Source: Gigaspora rosea
Taxonomy: Eukaryota > Glomeromycota > Glomeromycetes > Diversisporales > Gigasporaceae
Assembly: GCA_003550325.1 (NCBI GenBank)
Contig: QKWP01001089.1
Location: forward strand, 3,049-67,048
DNA length: 64,000 nucleotides
Reading direction: 5' to 3'
Shown: in pieces, positions 1 to 11,576 of the stretch
How positions within the stretch are numbered: position 1 is the first letter of the stretch
Layout: the number at the start of each line of letters is the position of its first letter
Notes under the pieces: generated by a model
What the model was told of the DNA's origin: nothing
The model's database searches: none
What the model saw: the letters and a program-made list of their open reading frames with translations, nothing else
Program-made: the position numbers and the translations under genes

Positions 1-1048
1 ATAAAAAAGCTTAAGCAATATATAGTCGAAAAGCATAAGTGCGTTTAGTCATGTGATTGGATGATTTCCATTCAACCAAAAGAAAAGACTTTAGGTCTGC
101 AAATACATTGAATTAGTAATTTAAAGTAACATAATTGGTAATTTTAATTAAAAAGTTGGCAATTTTAAGTAATTTGAACTGAAACGATATACCCCAATAA
201 TATTGGCAAGATATCATCATAGTAGAGTGAGAAGCAGCATCAGCCGAAGATTTGTCACCGCTCTAAGTAGGCCAGCTATTATATGAAGAAGTGGCGGAAT
301 CTGGATATTACCGTATGAAGTGGAAGTTTTGAGTCTAGAAATTGCAAGTCGAATGAATTAGAATTTCAATGAGTGAAAGAATGCAGAAATTAATGATTCT
401 CAACAATCCTTTTTATATTAATGGATTTTCGATGGATTTTCGATTACGCTATGTAAGTTTGTGATTTGACTAATTACTCTCAGATCGATCTCTAGTTGCT
501 TATAATCAAAGCAGGGGTTAGAGCACGTGGTGTATAACTTATGACAAATTCTTCTTATCTTTTCAATCTATAGACCTCGTCAACATGCATTGTACTTTAC
601 AAAATTTTGGAATTTTAAAATGTGCAATTATTAGCAAATATAAATTATTGACAATAATTCATTATAAAAGTACTTCATTATCAGCACTATTAACTAACCT
701 AATAGATTATTTAAATATTGCAAATTTTAATCTTTATTTGATAAAATTATTGCAAAAATATTGGTAGTATTAGCACTTTATTATTACAAATATATTTATA
801 AGATTTTATTAAAATAATAAAATACTAAAGAAAATATCCATTTTGGCAAAAATATTGTGGTGGCATATTTTTAGCAAATCAAATTTTTGTCTCGTGTTGT
901 ATTCCTGTCGATATGTATATAATTGCAAAATGCTGTACATACGTACATACAGTAAGTAGCACAACTGTACTGTCATACAGTGTGTCATTTTCATCTTAAA
1001 TAGTCGATAATGTACTCTACGTAACAATTTTATTTTAGATTCTGTAAG
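1..1048 (+). promoter_or_regulatory. Conserved upstream region of BTB-TLDc copy 1 (array 5' block)
   Basis: The block beginning AAAAAAGCTTAAGCAATATA recurs before copies 3, 5, 7, 8 and 9 and the gene-less unit, so it belongs to the tandem unit rather than being unique promoter DNA. The last 150 bases before the ATG are the best conserved part, with the words CACAACTGTACTGTCATACA and CATCTTAAATAGTCGAT, then TTTTATTTTAG followed by ATTCTGTAAG and the start codon. The TTTTATTTTAG word could be an acceptor of a 5'-UTR intron or simply a T-rich core promoter. The exact promoter elements cannot be fixed from sequence alone. No coding frame here looks real. Confidence 0.5.
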
Positions 1049-2588
1049 ATGACAACGAAAATTATCGAAAAACTTTTAAACGATTATATTGAACTTCTTA
1101 ACGATGAAGAAGACTTTAATGTAATTATTAACGTTGGAAAAATTCCAGATGTGAAAACTTTTAAAACACATTCCGTTATTTTGAGATATCGGTCTTTATA
1201 CTTTCGTAATGAATTAGCAAACATTAATAAAGATGATAATAATATTAAAACGATTAATTTAAATCATGTGTCTATACAGCAATTTGATATTATTATCAAG
1301 TAAGTTATTGAATTTTTTGATATATAATGTGTTGTATTGAATTTTAAATTATTAACATTATTAATTTAATTTAATATAAAGATATATTTATGGGGGAGTC
1401 ATTTTATTAGATAAACTTGATGTGTCATTTATTTTTGAGCTCATGCTTATTGCTTGCGAGTTTTTTCTTGAAGAATTGGCTAAATATATTGAAGCTTATT
1501 TAATTGAAACAAAAGCTCATTGGCTCCGTTTACACTTTGCTCATGTTTATCAAGAAAGTTTCAAAAGTAATACCCTTAAGGAATTACAAAAATGGTGCAA
1601 TGATATTGTGGTAAAATACCCGGATAAGATCTTTGACTCTGAAGATTTTACATTACTTCATGAAAACGCATTAGTATCACTTGTTGGGAGAGATGATTTA
1701 CAAATGGAAGAAATAAAGATTTGGAAATATGTTATTAAATGGGGAATTGCTCAAAATCCAGACTTACCTACTGATTCTAAAGATTGGACTCATGAAAATT
1801 TTCTATTCTTGAAGACTACTTTACAAAACTGCCTACCTCTTATTAGATACTTTCAAATATCTGCTGATGATATTTATAATCATGTACATCCATATAAACA
1901 AATTCTTGAAAAGACTCTTTGGAATGATGTAAAGATGCGATTTATTTCACCAAATAAATCAGTATCATCAAAAATTCTTCCACCGCGTACTATCTTGACA
2001 CAAAAATTACCAATACGAACAACTGAACCATTTTCAAAAGTTATTAATGAAGTGCATGCAGCTGAAATCGCTTCATGGATTGATAAAAGGGAAGATAAAT
2101 ATTCTACGGAAAATAATCCATATGAGTTTAAGTTGCTTCTTCGTGGAAGTAGAGACGGTTTTACTAATGATACATTCTGGAATTTATGCAATAAAAAGAC
2201 AAATGTTATTGTTGTCATGAAAGTTAAAGGCACTGACGAAATTCTTGGTGGATATAATCCTATTGGATGGGAAAAACCAAATTCAAGCTATACATTAAAG
2301 TGTTGTAACGATAGCTTTATTTTTTCATTTAAAAATGGTACTATCCAAAATTCTATTTTAAGTCGTGTAAAAGATCCAACTAAAGAAGTAATTTATAATT
2401 ATTCTTTCTACGGGGCATGTTTTTTTTTTGGTTTGTATATGATGGATTGTTTCAACCAAGACAAGACATGCTTTTGTTACCGGTATTATGATCTTAGATA
2501 TGAAAATTCAATTAGAGACAAATCGTCCGCTTCATATTTTTCTGTAGAGGAATATGAAATATTTCAGATTCATAAAAAGTCTTTATAA
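1049..2588 (+). CDS. BTB-BACK-TLDc domain protein, copy 1 (intact, two exons)
   Basis: Exon 1 is 1049-1299, the GTAAGT...AAAG intron is 1300-1381 (82 bases) and exon 2 is 1382-2588, giving 485 aa. The splice joins ...FDIII-K-YIYGGVILL, the usual BTB core around a Gly-Gly turn. Domains: BTB about residues 20-125, BACK about 130-230 (IWKYVIKWG near 203), TLDc about 300-485 (HAAEIASWIDK near 305, LLLRGSRDGFT, LGGYNPIGW, final EEYEIFQIHKKSL). BTB-BACK proteins commonly bridge substrates to Cullin-3 ubiquitin ligases, and TLDc domains in other eukaryotes are tied to V-ATPase regulation and oxidative stress. Both are family knowledge; the role of this protein is not known. No signal peptide or membrane segment is seen. 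The start fits because ATGACAACGAAAATTATCG is shared by copies 5-9 at the same place. This is the only copy in the window without a visible defect. Confidence 0.93.
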
Positions 2589-3720
2589 TATTTTTTTGCT
2601 TAAAGTTTATTCAACTTTTTATTTTTTAAAATAATAGCTTAGCGCAAATATCAATAAAGATAATGACTTTTTAAAAGCCTATGATGATTTAATCGTAAAA
2701 ATCAATGAATATATAGGACATCTTATTTTATTTTATGTAATGTAATGGGATCTATAATTTAAGATCAACATAATTCTGAAATAATTAGAGGTAACATTTA
2801 TTACTCTAATAATTCAATCTTTAACTGGCTGATTGTTTTAGCATGGTTTTAGAGTAATTTACTGTTATATTTTTAGAAAGCTTACAATTTTAAGATTGTT
2901 GGTATAACTATATAACTGATAAAACTATTATTCCCTTCCCCTATGTGTATATAATATGCTATGCGCATCCTTTGAAAAATAAGTAAAGATAATAATTAAA
3001 TTCTAATACTGATATTTCATAAAATAGTGAAAACAATCCACATGTCAAATTAAAAGAAAATTCAGTTAGTTAATTCTTTTTATAATGCAATAAAAAATGA
3101 TTGATGCAAATTTAAATAATTAACAAAAAGATAATAAATATTCAATGCCTTTTCAGTTTAGGTATTGATGATGATATTTCCTTTAATCTATTTAACATCC
3201 TTTAAAATCCATTATTTTTTCCTTTATATTTTCGCTTCACAGAGTTTATCTTGATATCAACGTGCAAATTTATTTTCTAAAGTGGAATCTCATGAACAGC
3301 AGGTATTTCATAATGCTTAAATACTTTTTTTATAAGTAAATTATTACATTCAGAAATACATTCCATGCAGTGATATGAAATTCAAATCCATGTGCATGAA
3401 AACGAAATCATAATTCGAATATGAAATTTATGATAATTAAAATCGGATTTGTTAAAGAGATCATTGGAGTTAACAATTTTAATTAAGCAAAAGATTATTC
3501 TTTATTTCATTTTTAACCAGCCAATTGGTCTTAATCTAATGTTATTTAAATTCATTGTTATATTTTTGAAATGTTTAACGAATTAAAAAGTGATTAAATA
3601 ACTATTTTATAAAAAATCTGCCAAAATTTGATTTGTTAAAAATAAGCCTCTTAATAGCGCTAAAATGCACTATTAAATACAAAATTTTTGCCAAAAAGTG
3701 GATTATTTTCTTAGTATTTT
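2589..3720. repeat. Array 3' block downstream of copy 1
   Basis: This AT-rich stretch matches the DNA after copies 3-8, for example AAGTGGAATCTCATGA followed by a CAGGTATTTCATAAT word and ACCAATTGGTCTTAAT. It holds the presumed polyadenylation region of copy 1 just after the stop codon (AATAAAGATAATGAC near 2654). Similarity to the other units fades near 3720, where unrelated DNA starts. I see no gene or RNA in it. Confidence 0.7.
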
Positions 3721-4254
3721 AATAATTTTTATTATTTTCTTTTATTTTTTTATAATTTTTGTTTTTACAACTCATTCATTTTTATAAAATTTTTTTTTAG
3801 TAATTGTCATGTTTTTAAATCATCCTTTAGAGTTATTGCCTTGGAAGTTGCTCTTTTGGAATCACTATCATTTTGGTGTATGTTTTTTCATCATTTTTGG
3901 TGGTATCACAGCTTTATTTTTTTTTTACTACTGTATTATTTTTTCTTTTATTTTTTATTACTTTCTGCATATTATTGCAGTTACTGCCATTGGAGTTGCC
4001 GCAATTGAAGTTGTCCCTATTGGAGTTATTTCTAGAGTAGCCATTTTGAATTTTTTATTTTTTAAACCTTTCATTTTGGTACTATACTTTACTTTTTTTT
4101 CAATATTATTAGTTGCTGGGTTATTTTAAAGTTGGTAATTTTAGTAATTAGAAGTATTTCTTATTCGGCATGTAAATTATTAAATTAAAGCATTTGTATT
4201 ACTGTATAAAATTTAATTAATAAAATAGTTAAAGTAAGTTAATAAAATATAAAA
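3721..4254. other. Unassigned AT-rich stretch with T-runs
   Basis: This stretch follows the break in array similarity. It contains many T-runs and short GTTGCC/GTTATT words around 3970-4040. A 106-codon open frame on the plus strand (3809-4126) is almost entirely Phe, Ile, Leu and Val, as expected from T-rich DNA, and the opposite strand reads Asn/Ser/Gly-rich. Neither resembles a protein I recognise, so I do not call a gene. Confidence 0.4.
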
Positions 4255-4872
4255 TCTAGGTCCTGCGGTTCGATAGTTTAGTGGTTGCACTCTCAGGACA
4301 TCAACTGACTTAGACGTAAGGTCGCCGGTTCAAGTCCTACAGAAACAGAATTACTACATAAGGTCACGGTATGGACGATTTGAACCAGATTGCTAGGACC
4401 GGTACTTTTGGGCAGCTCAGCCACATATGCATGTGCACCTGACTATTAGTAGAAAAACTTGATCAGTTCCGGTTAAATCCTTCAGTAGTAAATAGGTTAA
4501 CCGGATATTACCCGAAACGGAAAAACGACCGCTCCAGGATGAATTGGACGGAAGTAGAGTAGTCTGCTCTAACGAGGTTCCTCTTGCCTCAGTGATGAAA
4601 AGCTTCTAGAAGAATCGGAATGGATCGGAAGCTGAAAACACCACTGGGTATTTCTGGTTGGGACAGTTCCGGTTAAAGCCTCCGGTAGTAAATAGGTCAG
4701 CCGGTTAAATCCGGTTGTGCACAATAGAACTAGAAATTACTATTAAAAGTAATAATGTACATAGATCCCAGACATGCAGGGGACCTGGTTTAGAAGGCCC
4801 CATGAAATTAGGTAAAATATTAATAAAGTACGCCTACTTGGCGTCCCGCAGCAGTAACGCTCGGGGAAGTTC
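4255..4872 (+). mobile_element. SINE-like element with tRNA-related head
   Basis: The head at about 4262-4345 has a good RNA polymerase III A box (TAGTTTAGTGG, near 4275) and B box (GGTTCAAGTCC, near 4328) at tRNA-like spacing. The acceptor and T arms do not pair properly, so it is not a working tRNA gene. The body is more GC-rich than its surroundings and holds two copies of a GGTTAAA...AGTAGTAAATAGGT word, near 4468 and 4672. An A-run follows at 4874. This architecture (pol III head, unrelated body, A-rich tail) is that of a tRNA-derived SINE. I could not find clean flanking duplications. Confidence 0.6.
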
Positions 4873-5021
4873 AAAAAAAAAAAAATACAAAATTTAGTTA
4901 ATAAAACTTATAAAATTTAGTTCATAATATTATAAAATTTAGTTAATAAAAAAATACAAAATTTAGTTAATAAAACTTATAAAATTTAGTTCATAATATT
5001 ATAAAATTTAGTTAATAAAAT
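4873..5021 (+). repeat. Tandem 70-bp AT-rich repeat at the SINE tail
   Basis: Two head-to-tail copies of a segment of about 70 bases (ATACAAAATTTAGTTAATAA... TTCATAATATTATAAAATTT...) directly follow the A-run of the SINE-like element. Related wording lies before the element near 4200-4250. It is either an expanded tail or a tandem duplication of the target. Confidence 0.65.
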
Positions 5022-5370
5022 AATGCATATACTATATATTTTATTATGTATATATGTATGGATATATGCTATTATATTTTACCTGCACTTAAATATACAC
5101 GAGACAAGCTCGAGAAAACATATAAATTGCATGTTAGTACGTGCATTGTTGCACGGAATCTGCGCCTTATTACGTGCTGTAAACGTGTTTTCCTGTACAT
5201 TGTCTCATATAGTTTTACGTGCAGATTCGTGTGGTTCCATATCCAAACCTTCTCGAGTATTGCAGTGTCATTCTGTGCTGCAATTTGTTATAGGGCTGTA
5301 AACATTTAATTAATTTTTATGCTGTAACAACGTGATTTTACTATTGCAACATAAATTATTTTAAAAACTT
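5022..5370. other. Upstream remnant of copy 2, no gene seen
   Basis: Two overlapping open frames of about 90 codons run through 5023-5309, but neither resembles a known protein. The last part (GTAAACATTTAATTAATTTT, then TTTTACTATTGCAAC) matches the DNA just before copy 10 near 63856-63917, so it is the upstream block of the older subfamily. Confidence 0.45.
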
Positions 5371-6580
5371 TCAAATGGTTATCTTGAACTTCTTAATAAA
5401 GAAAAAGACTCGAATGTAATCATTAATGTTGGAAAATACTCTGGATGCAAAGACTTTTAGAGCACATTCTATTATTTTGATATAAAATTAACAATGATAA
5501 TAATAATATTAAACTGATAAATTTAAATAATGCATCTATTCAGCGATTTGATAATGTTATTAAGTTATTGTATATTTAGCTAAATAAACTATTAACGTTT
5601 ATTAATTTAATATAAAGGTATACCTGTGGAGGCGTCGTTTTATTAGAAAAATTTGATACATCATTATTTTTGAGCTTATGCTTATTGCTTAGACATTTTT
5701 TTTTTTAGAATTAGCTAAATATATTGAAGCCCATTTAATTGAGACAAAAGCTCATTGGCTCCATTTGCATTTTGCTCATATTTACAGTATCAAGAAAGTT
5801 TCAAAAGTAAAATTCTTAAAGAATTACAAAAATGGTGTAATGATAAGTGGTAAAATATATAGGAAAAGATTTTGACTTTGAAGATTTTACTTTGTTTTAT
5901 GAAATACAATAGTGTCTTCATTGAGAGAAATGATTTACAAATGGAAAAAACAAAAAAAATTTGGAATTATGGTGAATTGCTCAAAATCAAAACTTATCAG
6001 ACGATTATAAAGATTTGAATCATGAAAATTTTCTAGCTTTAAAGACTACTTTACAAACTGATTACCTTATATTAGATACTTTCAAATAGCTAGAGATAAT
6101 ATTTATTAATATACATCCATATAAGCAAATTTTTGAAAAGAATAAAGATTCAATTTTATTTCTCTAAATAAAACGATATCATTAAAAATTCTTCCACCGC
6201 GCACTATCGTGATACAAAAATTACTAAAACGAACAACTGAGCTATTAATAATGCATATACAAGTGAAATCGCTTCATGTATTGATAAAAGAGTAGATAGA
6301 TATTCCACGAAAAAAATCCATATGAGCTTAATTTGCTTCTTTTGGAAGCAAAGACGGTTTTACTAGTGGAATGTTTTGGCATTTATGCAATAAAAAGGCA
6401 AGCATGTTTGTTGTCATGAAGGTTAAATGTACTGACGAATTCTTGGTGGATATAATCGGTAAATCCAAATTCAGACAAAAAAATAAAGCGTTGTAATGAT
6501 AGCTTTATTTTTTATTGAATCCAAAATTCGTTTAAAAATATCAAACTAGAGATGTAATTTATAATCGTTCTGGTTACGTG

Positions 6581-7489
6581 AGCATAGCGGGCTTTATTAT
6601 GATTGGTTGATTTTGAAGATCATCTTATCATATTAAAGTCTTATTAAAGTGACGATTTGCTGTCACAAGAATGGAACGGGTGCCACGAATACGAATCGGG
6701 TGAAGGTAAGACAAAAAAAATTTGAAAGCTCAAGCTTTACTTTATGTACCGTCAAAGTAATTCGGTAAACCGCGAGGTAATTCGGAAGTTAGATGAGAGA
6801 TATGTCTAGACGTTTCTATTTAACCAATATAACTTACAGTATATAAAACTTGGTGAAATGACAGTAAATTTAAAAGGTTTACATCGCTAATCTATTTTAT
6901 TTATAATTTATTTATTATTCTAAAGACAGACACGTACGGCCAGTAAAATAGCTTAGTGACATGAAGCAATGAAAATATAAGCTTGCGAACAGGTAAGAGA
7001 TTAAAACATAGTATTATATCTAAGAATATTAAAGCGTAGTGTTACGTCTAAGAATTTAAAGCGTAGTTACGTCTAAGAATATTTAAGCGTGGTATTACGT
7101 TTAATTTAGGATTAAGGTTAAATTCGTTTTGTATTAATTAACTGTTATTATATACAATTAAAATTTGGTATAATTTTGTATTGTCTCTTATAATAAATGT
7201 TTCATTTTTTTTTGTGTTTATTATTATTTTTATTTTTTTAAATAAGATCTTGGATTATATGATTCTATTTATATCGGGATTATGATCTTAGACTCTGGGT
7301 TGTTAAATTTCATAGTAATGTATTTATTAACACAAATTAATTCTATACAATATTGAATATTTAGTCGTTACGGTAATTAGTTTCGTATAAAATATTGCCT
7401 TGCGAATAATTTGATTAACCAATGATATTTTTGCAATATCACGGGATGATCTACAAAAATCAGCCAATTACAATGAAAGCCCGCAATGC
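6581..7489. mobile_element. MULE-like non-autonomous element, 909 bp
   Basis: Terminal inverted repeats of about 34 bp begin AGCATAGCGGGCTTT on the left; the right end is the reverse complement of GCATTGCGGGCTTTC. The perfect 10-bp direct duplication TGGTTACGTG lies at 6571-6580 and 7490-7499. Duplications of 9-11 bp are the signature of Mutator-like elements. The interior has no transposase frame, so it is non-autonomous. It contains about four copies of a word like TAAGAATATTAAAGCGTAGT at 7019-7110. It split the TLDc region of copy 2. Confidence 0.85.
7019..7110. repeat. Short tandem repeat inside the MULE-like element
   Basis: About four imperfect copies of a unit of roughly 25-30 bp, TCTAAGAATATTAAAGCGTAG followed by TGTTACG, with unit-length changes. 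It lies in the middle of the 909-bp element. Confidence 0.7.
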
Positions 7490-7655
7490 TGGTTACGTGC
7501 GTTTTTATATGATAAATAATTTTGATAAAGGCAAGAAAATGTTTTTTCTATTATAATCTAAACGAACTAGATATTTAAATCAAATTAGAGAAGCTATTCA
7601 CATTTTATGTAGAGGAGTATGAAGTATTTCAGATTCATAAAATGTATATTTTTAA

Positions 7656-7885
7656 AAAATAGGTTATAAACAAATATCAATAAAGATTATTTAAATCTTT
7701 CTAAATACCTGTAAGAGTTTAACACTAGTTTAATCATAAAACCAATAAATCATTTGTGTTTATGTTGGGCACCTTATTTTATCGAATACAATGAAACAGA
7801 ATCGATAGTTTGAGTAATCGATTGAGATCAATATACTTATGAAATGATTCGAGTCAACTGTTATTACTTTATAATAACTAGAAAA
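7656..7885. repeat. Array 3' block after copy 2
   Basis: Matches the start of the downstream block of other units (AATATCAATAAAGAT, then the CACCTTATTTTAT word). It stops at about 7885 where a Helitron-like remnant begins. Confidence 0.6.
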
Positions 7886-8430
7886 ATGGCGTCGTTTTGG
7901 AGCTGGAGCCTTAATTCTTAGGCCTTATACATAAACATTATATTAATCATATACATAAATTTTATATTAACATTTATTTATTATATACCGAATCCATATC
8001 ATTCTCTAATGAAAATCTTTTGGTGTCACTTTGTCTCTACTACATCTAATACAAGAACCCTTATCTAATGTAACTGAAGGAAAAGATTCCTTACAAATAG
8101 GACAATAATTATGTCTAAGATCTGCAATAACGTCACAAAAATTTTTGAGACGATTATGATCATTATTACTAAGTTGACAAGCAGGTGATGTTTCATTTCT
8201 TAAAATAATTTATTACATGTCAGAAATTTTTTTTTATTATCAAATTTAATTTAAAAATCTTACTTTTATTTAAGCTTTCTTCGTTATCTGTTTGTTCATC
8301 TTGATTTATATTCTGATTTGCTTTCGATAAGTTACCTGTTGTTCTTCAGTCATTGAACTGTTTCTATTCCTTCTCGATTCATTTTTTATACAGGTGTATA
8401 AGTTCTTTTTCGTTTTTGCATTTTAATCAA
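7886..8430 (-). mobile_element. Helitron remnant, N-terminal part of the transposase gene
   Basis: Read on the minus strand, 8200-8005 gives a peptide with YCPICKESFPS, then CIRCSRDK and a KVTPKDFH end. This CxxC...CxxC pattern is found near the N terminus of the long Helitron/PIF1-type proteins that are abundant in Rhizophagus genomes (recognised from family knowledge). Further upstream, near 8420, a frame opening MQKRKRTY resembles their usual basic start. Stops and a frame change break the reading, and the replication-initiator and helicase domains are absent. On the plus strand the remnant starts with CTAG at the array junction, as expected for the 3' end of a minus-strand Helitron, but this boundary is tentative. 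Confidence 0.55.
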
Positions 8431-8734
8431 AATAAAAAAAGAACATAACAAAGTCGTCTTTTATTTATTCAAAATACTTGCCTATGATACAATGATGTAT
8501 TTATATTTTCTAATTGATAAACTATTTATTAATTTTATTTTTTACAATACGATGATGTATTTAATTCTTACTTTCTAATTGACAAACTATTCTTTTATTA
8601 AAAGTTAGTTTATATTATATTAAATATCAGCTATTATATTTAAACCAAGAATCAGATATCCGGACGTTGATCCAATTTAAGCTCAATTTTGGTTATTGAA
8701 CCTAAAATTTGGGTCAAGGTGAAGCGGGGGCCGG
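8431..8734. other. No gene seen
   Basis: AT-rich DNA between the Helitron remnant and the LTR retrotransposon, probably the rest of the Helitron 5' region. Nothing further can be supported. Confidence 0.3.
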
Positions 8735-9898
8735 TGTTACACTTGAAAAATTAAAATTTTTCTTTTCTGATAGCCCTATCGGTATCCCGTGATCGAATTG
8801 CATCGATTACTCTGAATTTTTAAACCATAAACCCCGATCATCGATTTGATCGATGACTGATTGACATATAAATATTCTTTTCTATTTCTTTATTTGTTAC
8901 TATATACATATCTCTGTTATTTCCTATTTTGTTATATGAATACATATCATTTCTTATTACTTTATTGGGACATTATACTAAAGATTGGATCGAAGTCTAT
9001 TATAGATATGATAATTGATCGGAAGATAGATCGACTGTTATCACCTGGCCCTCGTTTACACCAATGTACTTTAATAAGTAGTCTTCAAAGAAGTTTTCAT
9101 TACGTTCTTATGCCAACACTTGAATATTTGGCCTATCTTGGATGCCTCAAGGCATTCAAATATTTTCAGGAATCTGCTGATATGTTTCAAGATTTCATTT
9201 TTACGGACGGAACTTTTCAATAAGGCAAAGCTGTGGTTGAAACTAATGTGATTAATGAAGGGATTGGTGTTGAAAAGAATCGAATGATTCTAAAAATAAG
9301 TTGACCGCAGGTAAAAGTTTTCTTGAATAGAATACTGAATTAATTTATGTATCTAAAAACATGTATTTAAAGGCTCAAATTCTGCCTTCAATAAAGACTT
9401 CAGACTTCGATCTGCCCTTTTGTTTAAACCCTATATAAGTTAGTAGGCATTTCAAAGCTGAAGGCAACTTATATACATTTTTATTATTGAATTCTCAACA
9501 CTGCTTGTTAGCATTACGCTGCTGTTTTGTTATTTGTTTTTTTTTATTTATTGTTTGATTATTTTTACACTGCTGCTGATACACATATCGATACACTGAT
9601 ATTTGATTGTTTTATTGATAATACATTTAAGACTATAGATAAATTTAATTGACTGCTGTATTGTTTGATTGTTTCTGCTGATTAACGACTGATATCATTA
9701 GATAACTCCTTTGTTTTAATTATACAATAATTCATCCCTTTTTAACCCCTTACGCTTGATTCAACTCCTTTTATGCCAAAGTATTCTAACTCCTTCATAA
9801 TTCTTCCTTTATATTTCTCTATTGTTAACTCGTAAATACTGTTTACTATTTTGTTAGCTCTACTGGCGAGTCTGATATCTCCCAACCAGATAGTAACA
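8735..9898 (+). repeat. Left LTR of the Ty3/gypsy element
   Basis: Pairs with 18551-19715 over the full length, with TG...CA ends and a short TGTTAC/GTAACA inverted repeat. The primer-binding region should start immediately after it. Confidence 0.9.
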
Positions 9899-11056
9899 TT
9901 TGGTGCTGATTGTGTGGAATTTTACACCGCTCTTCAAATTTCGTCAATTTTGACATTTATGAATAATTTTGTACAATATTTTCGAAATATCTGAAACCAC
10001 GACCTTCATCATTATTTCTTTGGGAAGACTCTGCAGGCCATCAACTATCTTGTTAAACATTATCGTGACGAGTTATATATAGTTTGTTTTTCTCCCTTTC
10101 TCCATGGTTTCAAAACTTTTGGACTTAGTATAGTGCTTCTTTTACCGCCCTCCAGTACTCCCAATATGCTTACGTCAATTTGAAAGACTTGTTGAGCTTG
10201 GACTTAAGAATATTCCTGATAGATTACTCCTTCAGTTTATTTTTAGCTTTCGATATGGTGAAGCTAAGGATTTTCCTACCCTTGTAACTAGGTTCCTAAC
10301 TATATATCAAGAGACCCATAGATTTAATCAAAATATCCTTAATAATTATAATAATCTCGAAGAGGATACAGAAGAAAATGATTCTGCTGATATGTATCAT
10401 AACAATTTCAATGAAGACCTTGATAATTTCTTAGCTGACAATGATGACAACGAGAACATTAAAGCTCCTTAACCCCAGTTCCTATCGCCATTGCTAATCC
10501 TATTGCTGATGGTTGACCTGACCCCATGCCCTTTTTGCGCAACAGATCAGAAATCTCGTTATTCAGTTGCAAGCTGCTCTGGCACCTCAAATCAATATAC
10601 ATGCTATTAATATTCTTGCGCAGCATCGTGAGTTTAACTTGGTTCACTATTCTGAATTTTTGGCCTGTGAACAGGATCTGATTTCGTGGTTGGAAGATGT
10701 AGAGAAAGCTTTTGAAGCCAATCAGATGCAGGATGCTAGAAAAATTCTGGTAATAGTACCTAAGCTTAAAGGTGCTGCCGCCACTTGGTGGGTCAATAAT
10801 CAAGCTCAGTTGGCCCCTATTAATCGATGGAATGACCATCTCAACCCCGGTATAAGTTTCCGACCATCTTTCATAGCCCATTTCCGGACACTGGCACTTG
10901 AGAGTAAATGGTTCGCTCAACTCACAAAGAGGAAACAAGAGATGAATGAAGATGTTGATTCTTATCACGTAGCAGTTGAAGAATTACTCCGCCGTGTTGA
11001 AGCTGGTGGACATCGATATCCTAAAAGTGCAAAAGCCCAAATGTTTATTAATTAAT

Positions 11057-11576
11057 GATCTGCCAGTCATCAGGTACATGATCATAGTGTATCATGATGC
11101 AGATCACTATGTAAATTACTATACATGTAAATGCTACGATCGTCCAAGGAAAAATATTTTTTTATAAGTTAATCGATCTTGTTGACTAATTGAAAGTTGT
11201 AGAGCTCGTCGTTGCAGTTCTAACGGTAGTTAAATCATCCAAATCGGCCTAGTGGAAGCCAAGATAGCTTTAAAAAACGCGTCAACGACTATATAAAATT
11301 TCTATGTAAACAATAAATTGTTTACATAGAAATTTTATATAGTCGTTGACGCGTTTTTTAAAGCTATCTTGGCTTCTACTAGGCCAATTTGGATGATTTA
11401 ACTACCCGTAGAAACGCAACGACGAGCTCTACAACTTTCAATTAGTCGACAAGATCGATTAACTTAGTAAAAAAAATATTTTTCCTTGGACGATCGTAGC
11501 ATTCACATATATAGTAATTTACATAGTGATCTGCGTCACGTTACACTATGATCATGCACCTGATGACTTGCGGATC
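11057..11576. mobile_element. Foldback element A, nested in the retrotransposon
   Basis: Two arms of about 250 bp pair almost throughout, with an 8-base spacer near 11309-11316 (GTTTACATAGAAAT on one side, its complement on the other). The ends read GATCTGCCAGTCATCAGGT and the complement of GATCCGCAAGTCATCAGGT. A 10-bp duplication, ATTAATTAAT at 11047-11056 and ATCAATTAAT at 11577-11586 (one mismatch), flanks it, which suggests a MULE-type insertion. No open frame of note is inside. Its arms share a core with foldbacks B and C. Confidence 0.85.

Larger units (their letters stand above)
5371..7655 (+). pseudogene. Decayed BTB-BACK-TLDc gene, copy 2 (split by a MULE-like insert)
   Basis: The order of copy 1 is recognisable: an exon-1 remnant (TGAACTTCTTAATAAAGAAA near 5382), the intron region with its GATATA-type acceptor near 5615, the BACK region (TTACAAAAATGGTGTAATGA near 5824), the TLDc region (AGACGGTTTTACTAG near 6351) and the final EEYEVFQIHK-like end at about 7612-7641. 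Many indels and stops separate it from copy 1, so it cannot encode a full protein. The TLDc part is interrupted by the element at 6581-7489. It is far more diverged than copies 3-9 and groups by eye with the fragment at the right edge of the window. Confidence 0.85.

Noticed and set aside
1880-2233. Minus-strand open frame of about 117 codons inside TLDc, repeated in nearly every copy (also 22244, 33124, 38091, 45726, 51367, 55726, 60103)
   Set aside because: It is the antisense shadow of a conserved coding region; it recurs only because the sense sequence recurs, and it is weakly bounded and resembles no protein I know.
3809-4126. Hydrophobic membrane protein of 106 aa
   Set aside because: The composition is what T-rich DNA gives in any frame; there is no similar sequence in other units and no recognisable motif.
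4262-4345. A tRNA gene
   Set aside because: The A and B boxes are good, but the acceptor and T stems do not pair and the sequence continues into a SINE-type body.
8861-9223. A 120-codon open frame (and its relative at 18662)
   Set aside because: Lies wholly within the LTR of the retrotransposon and is part of its repeat sequence.
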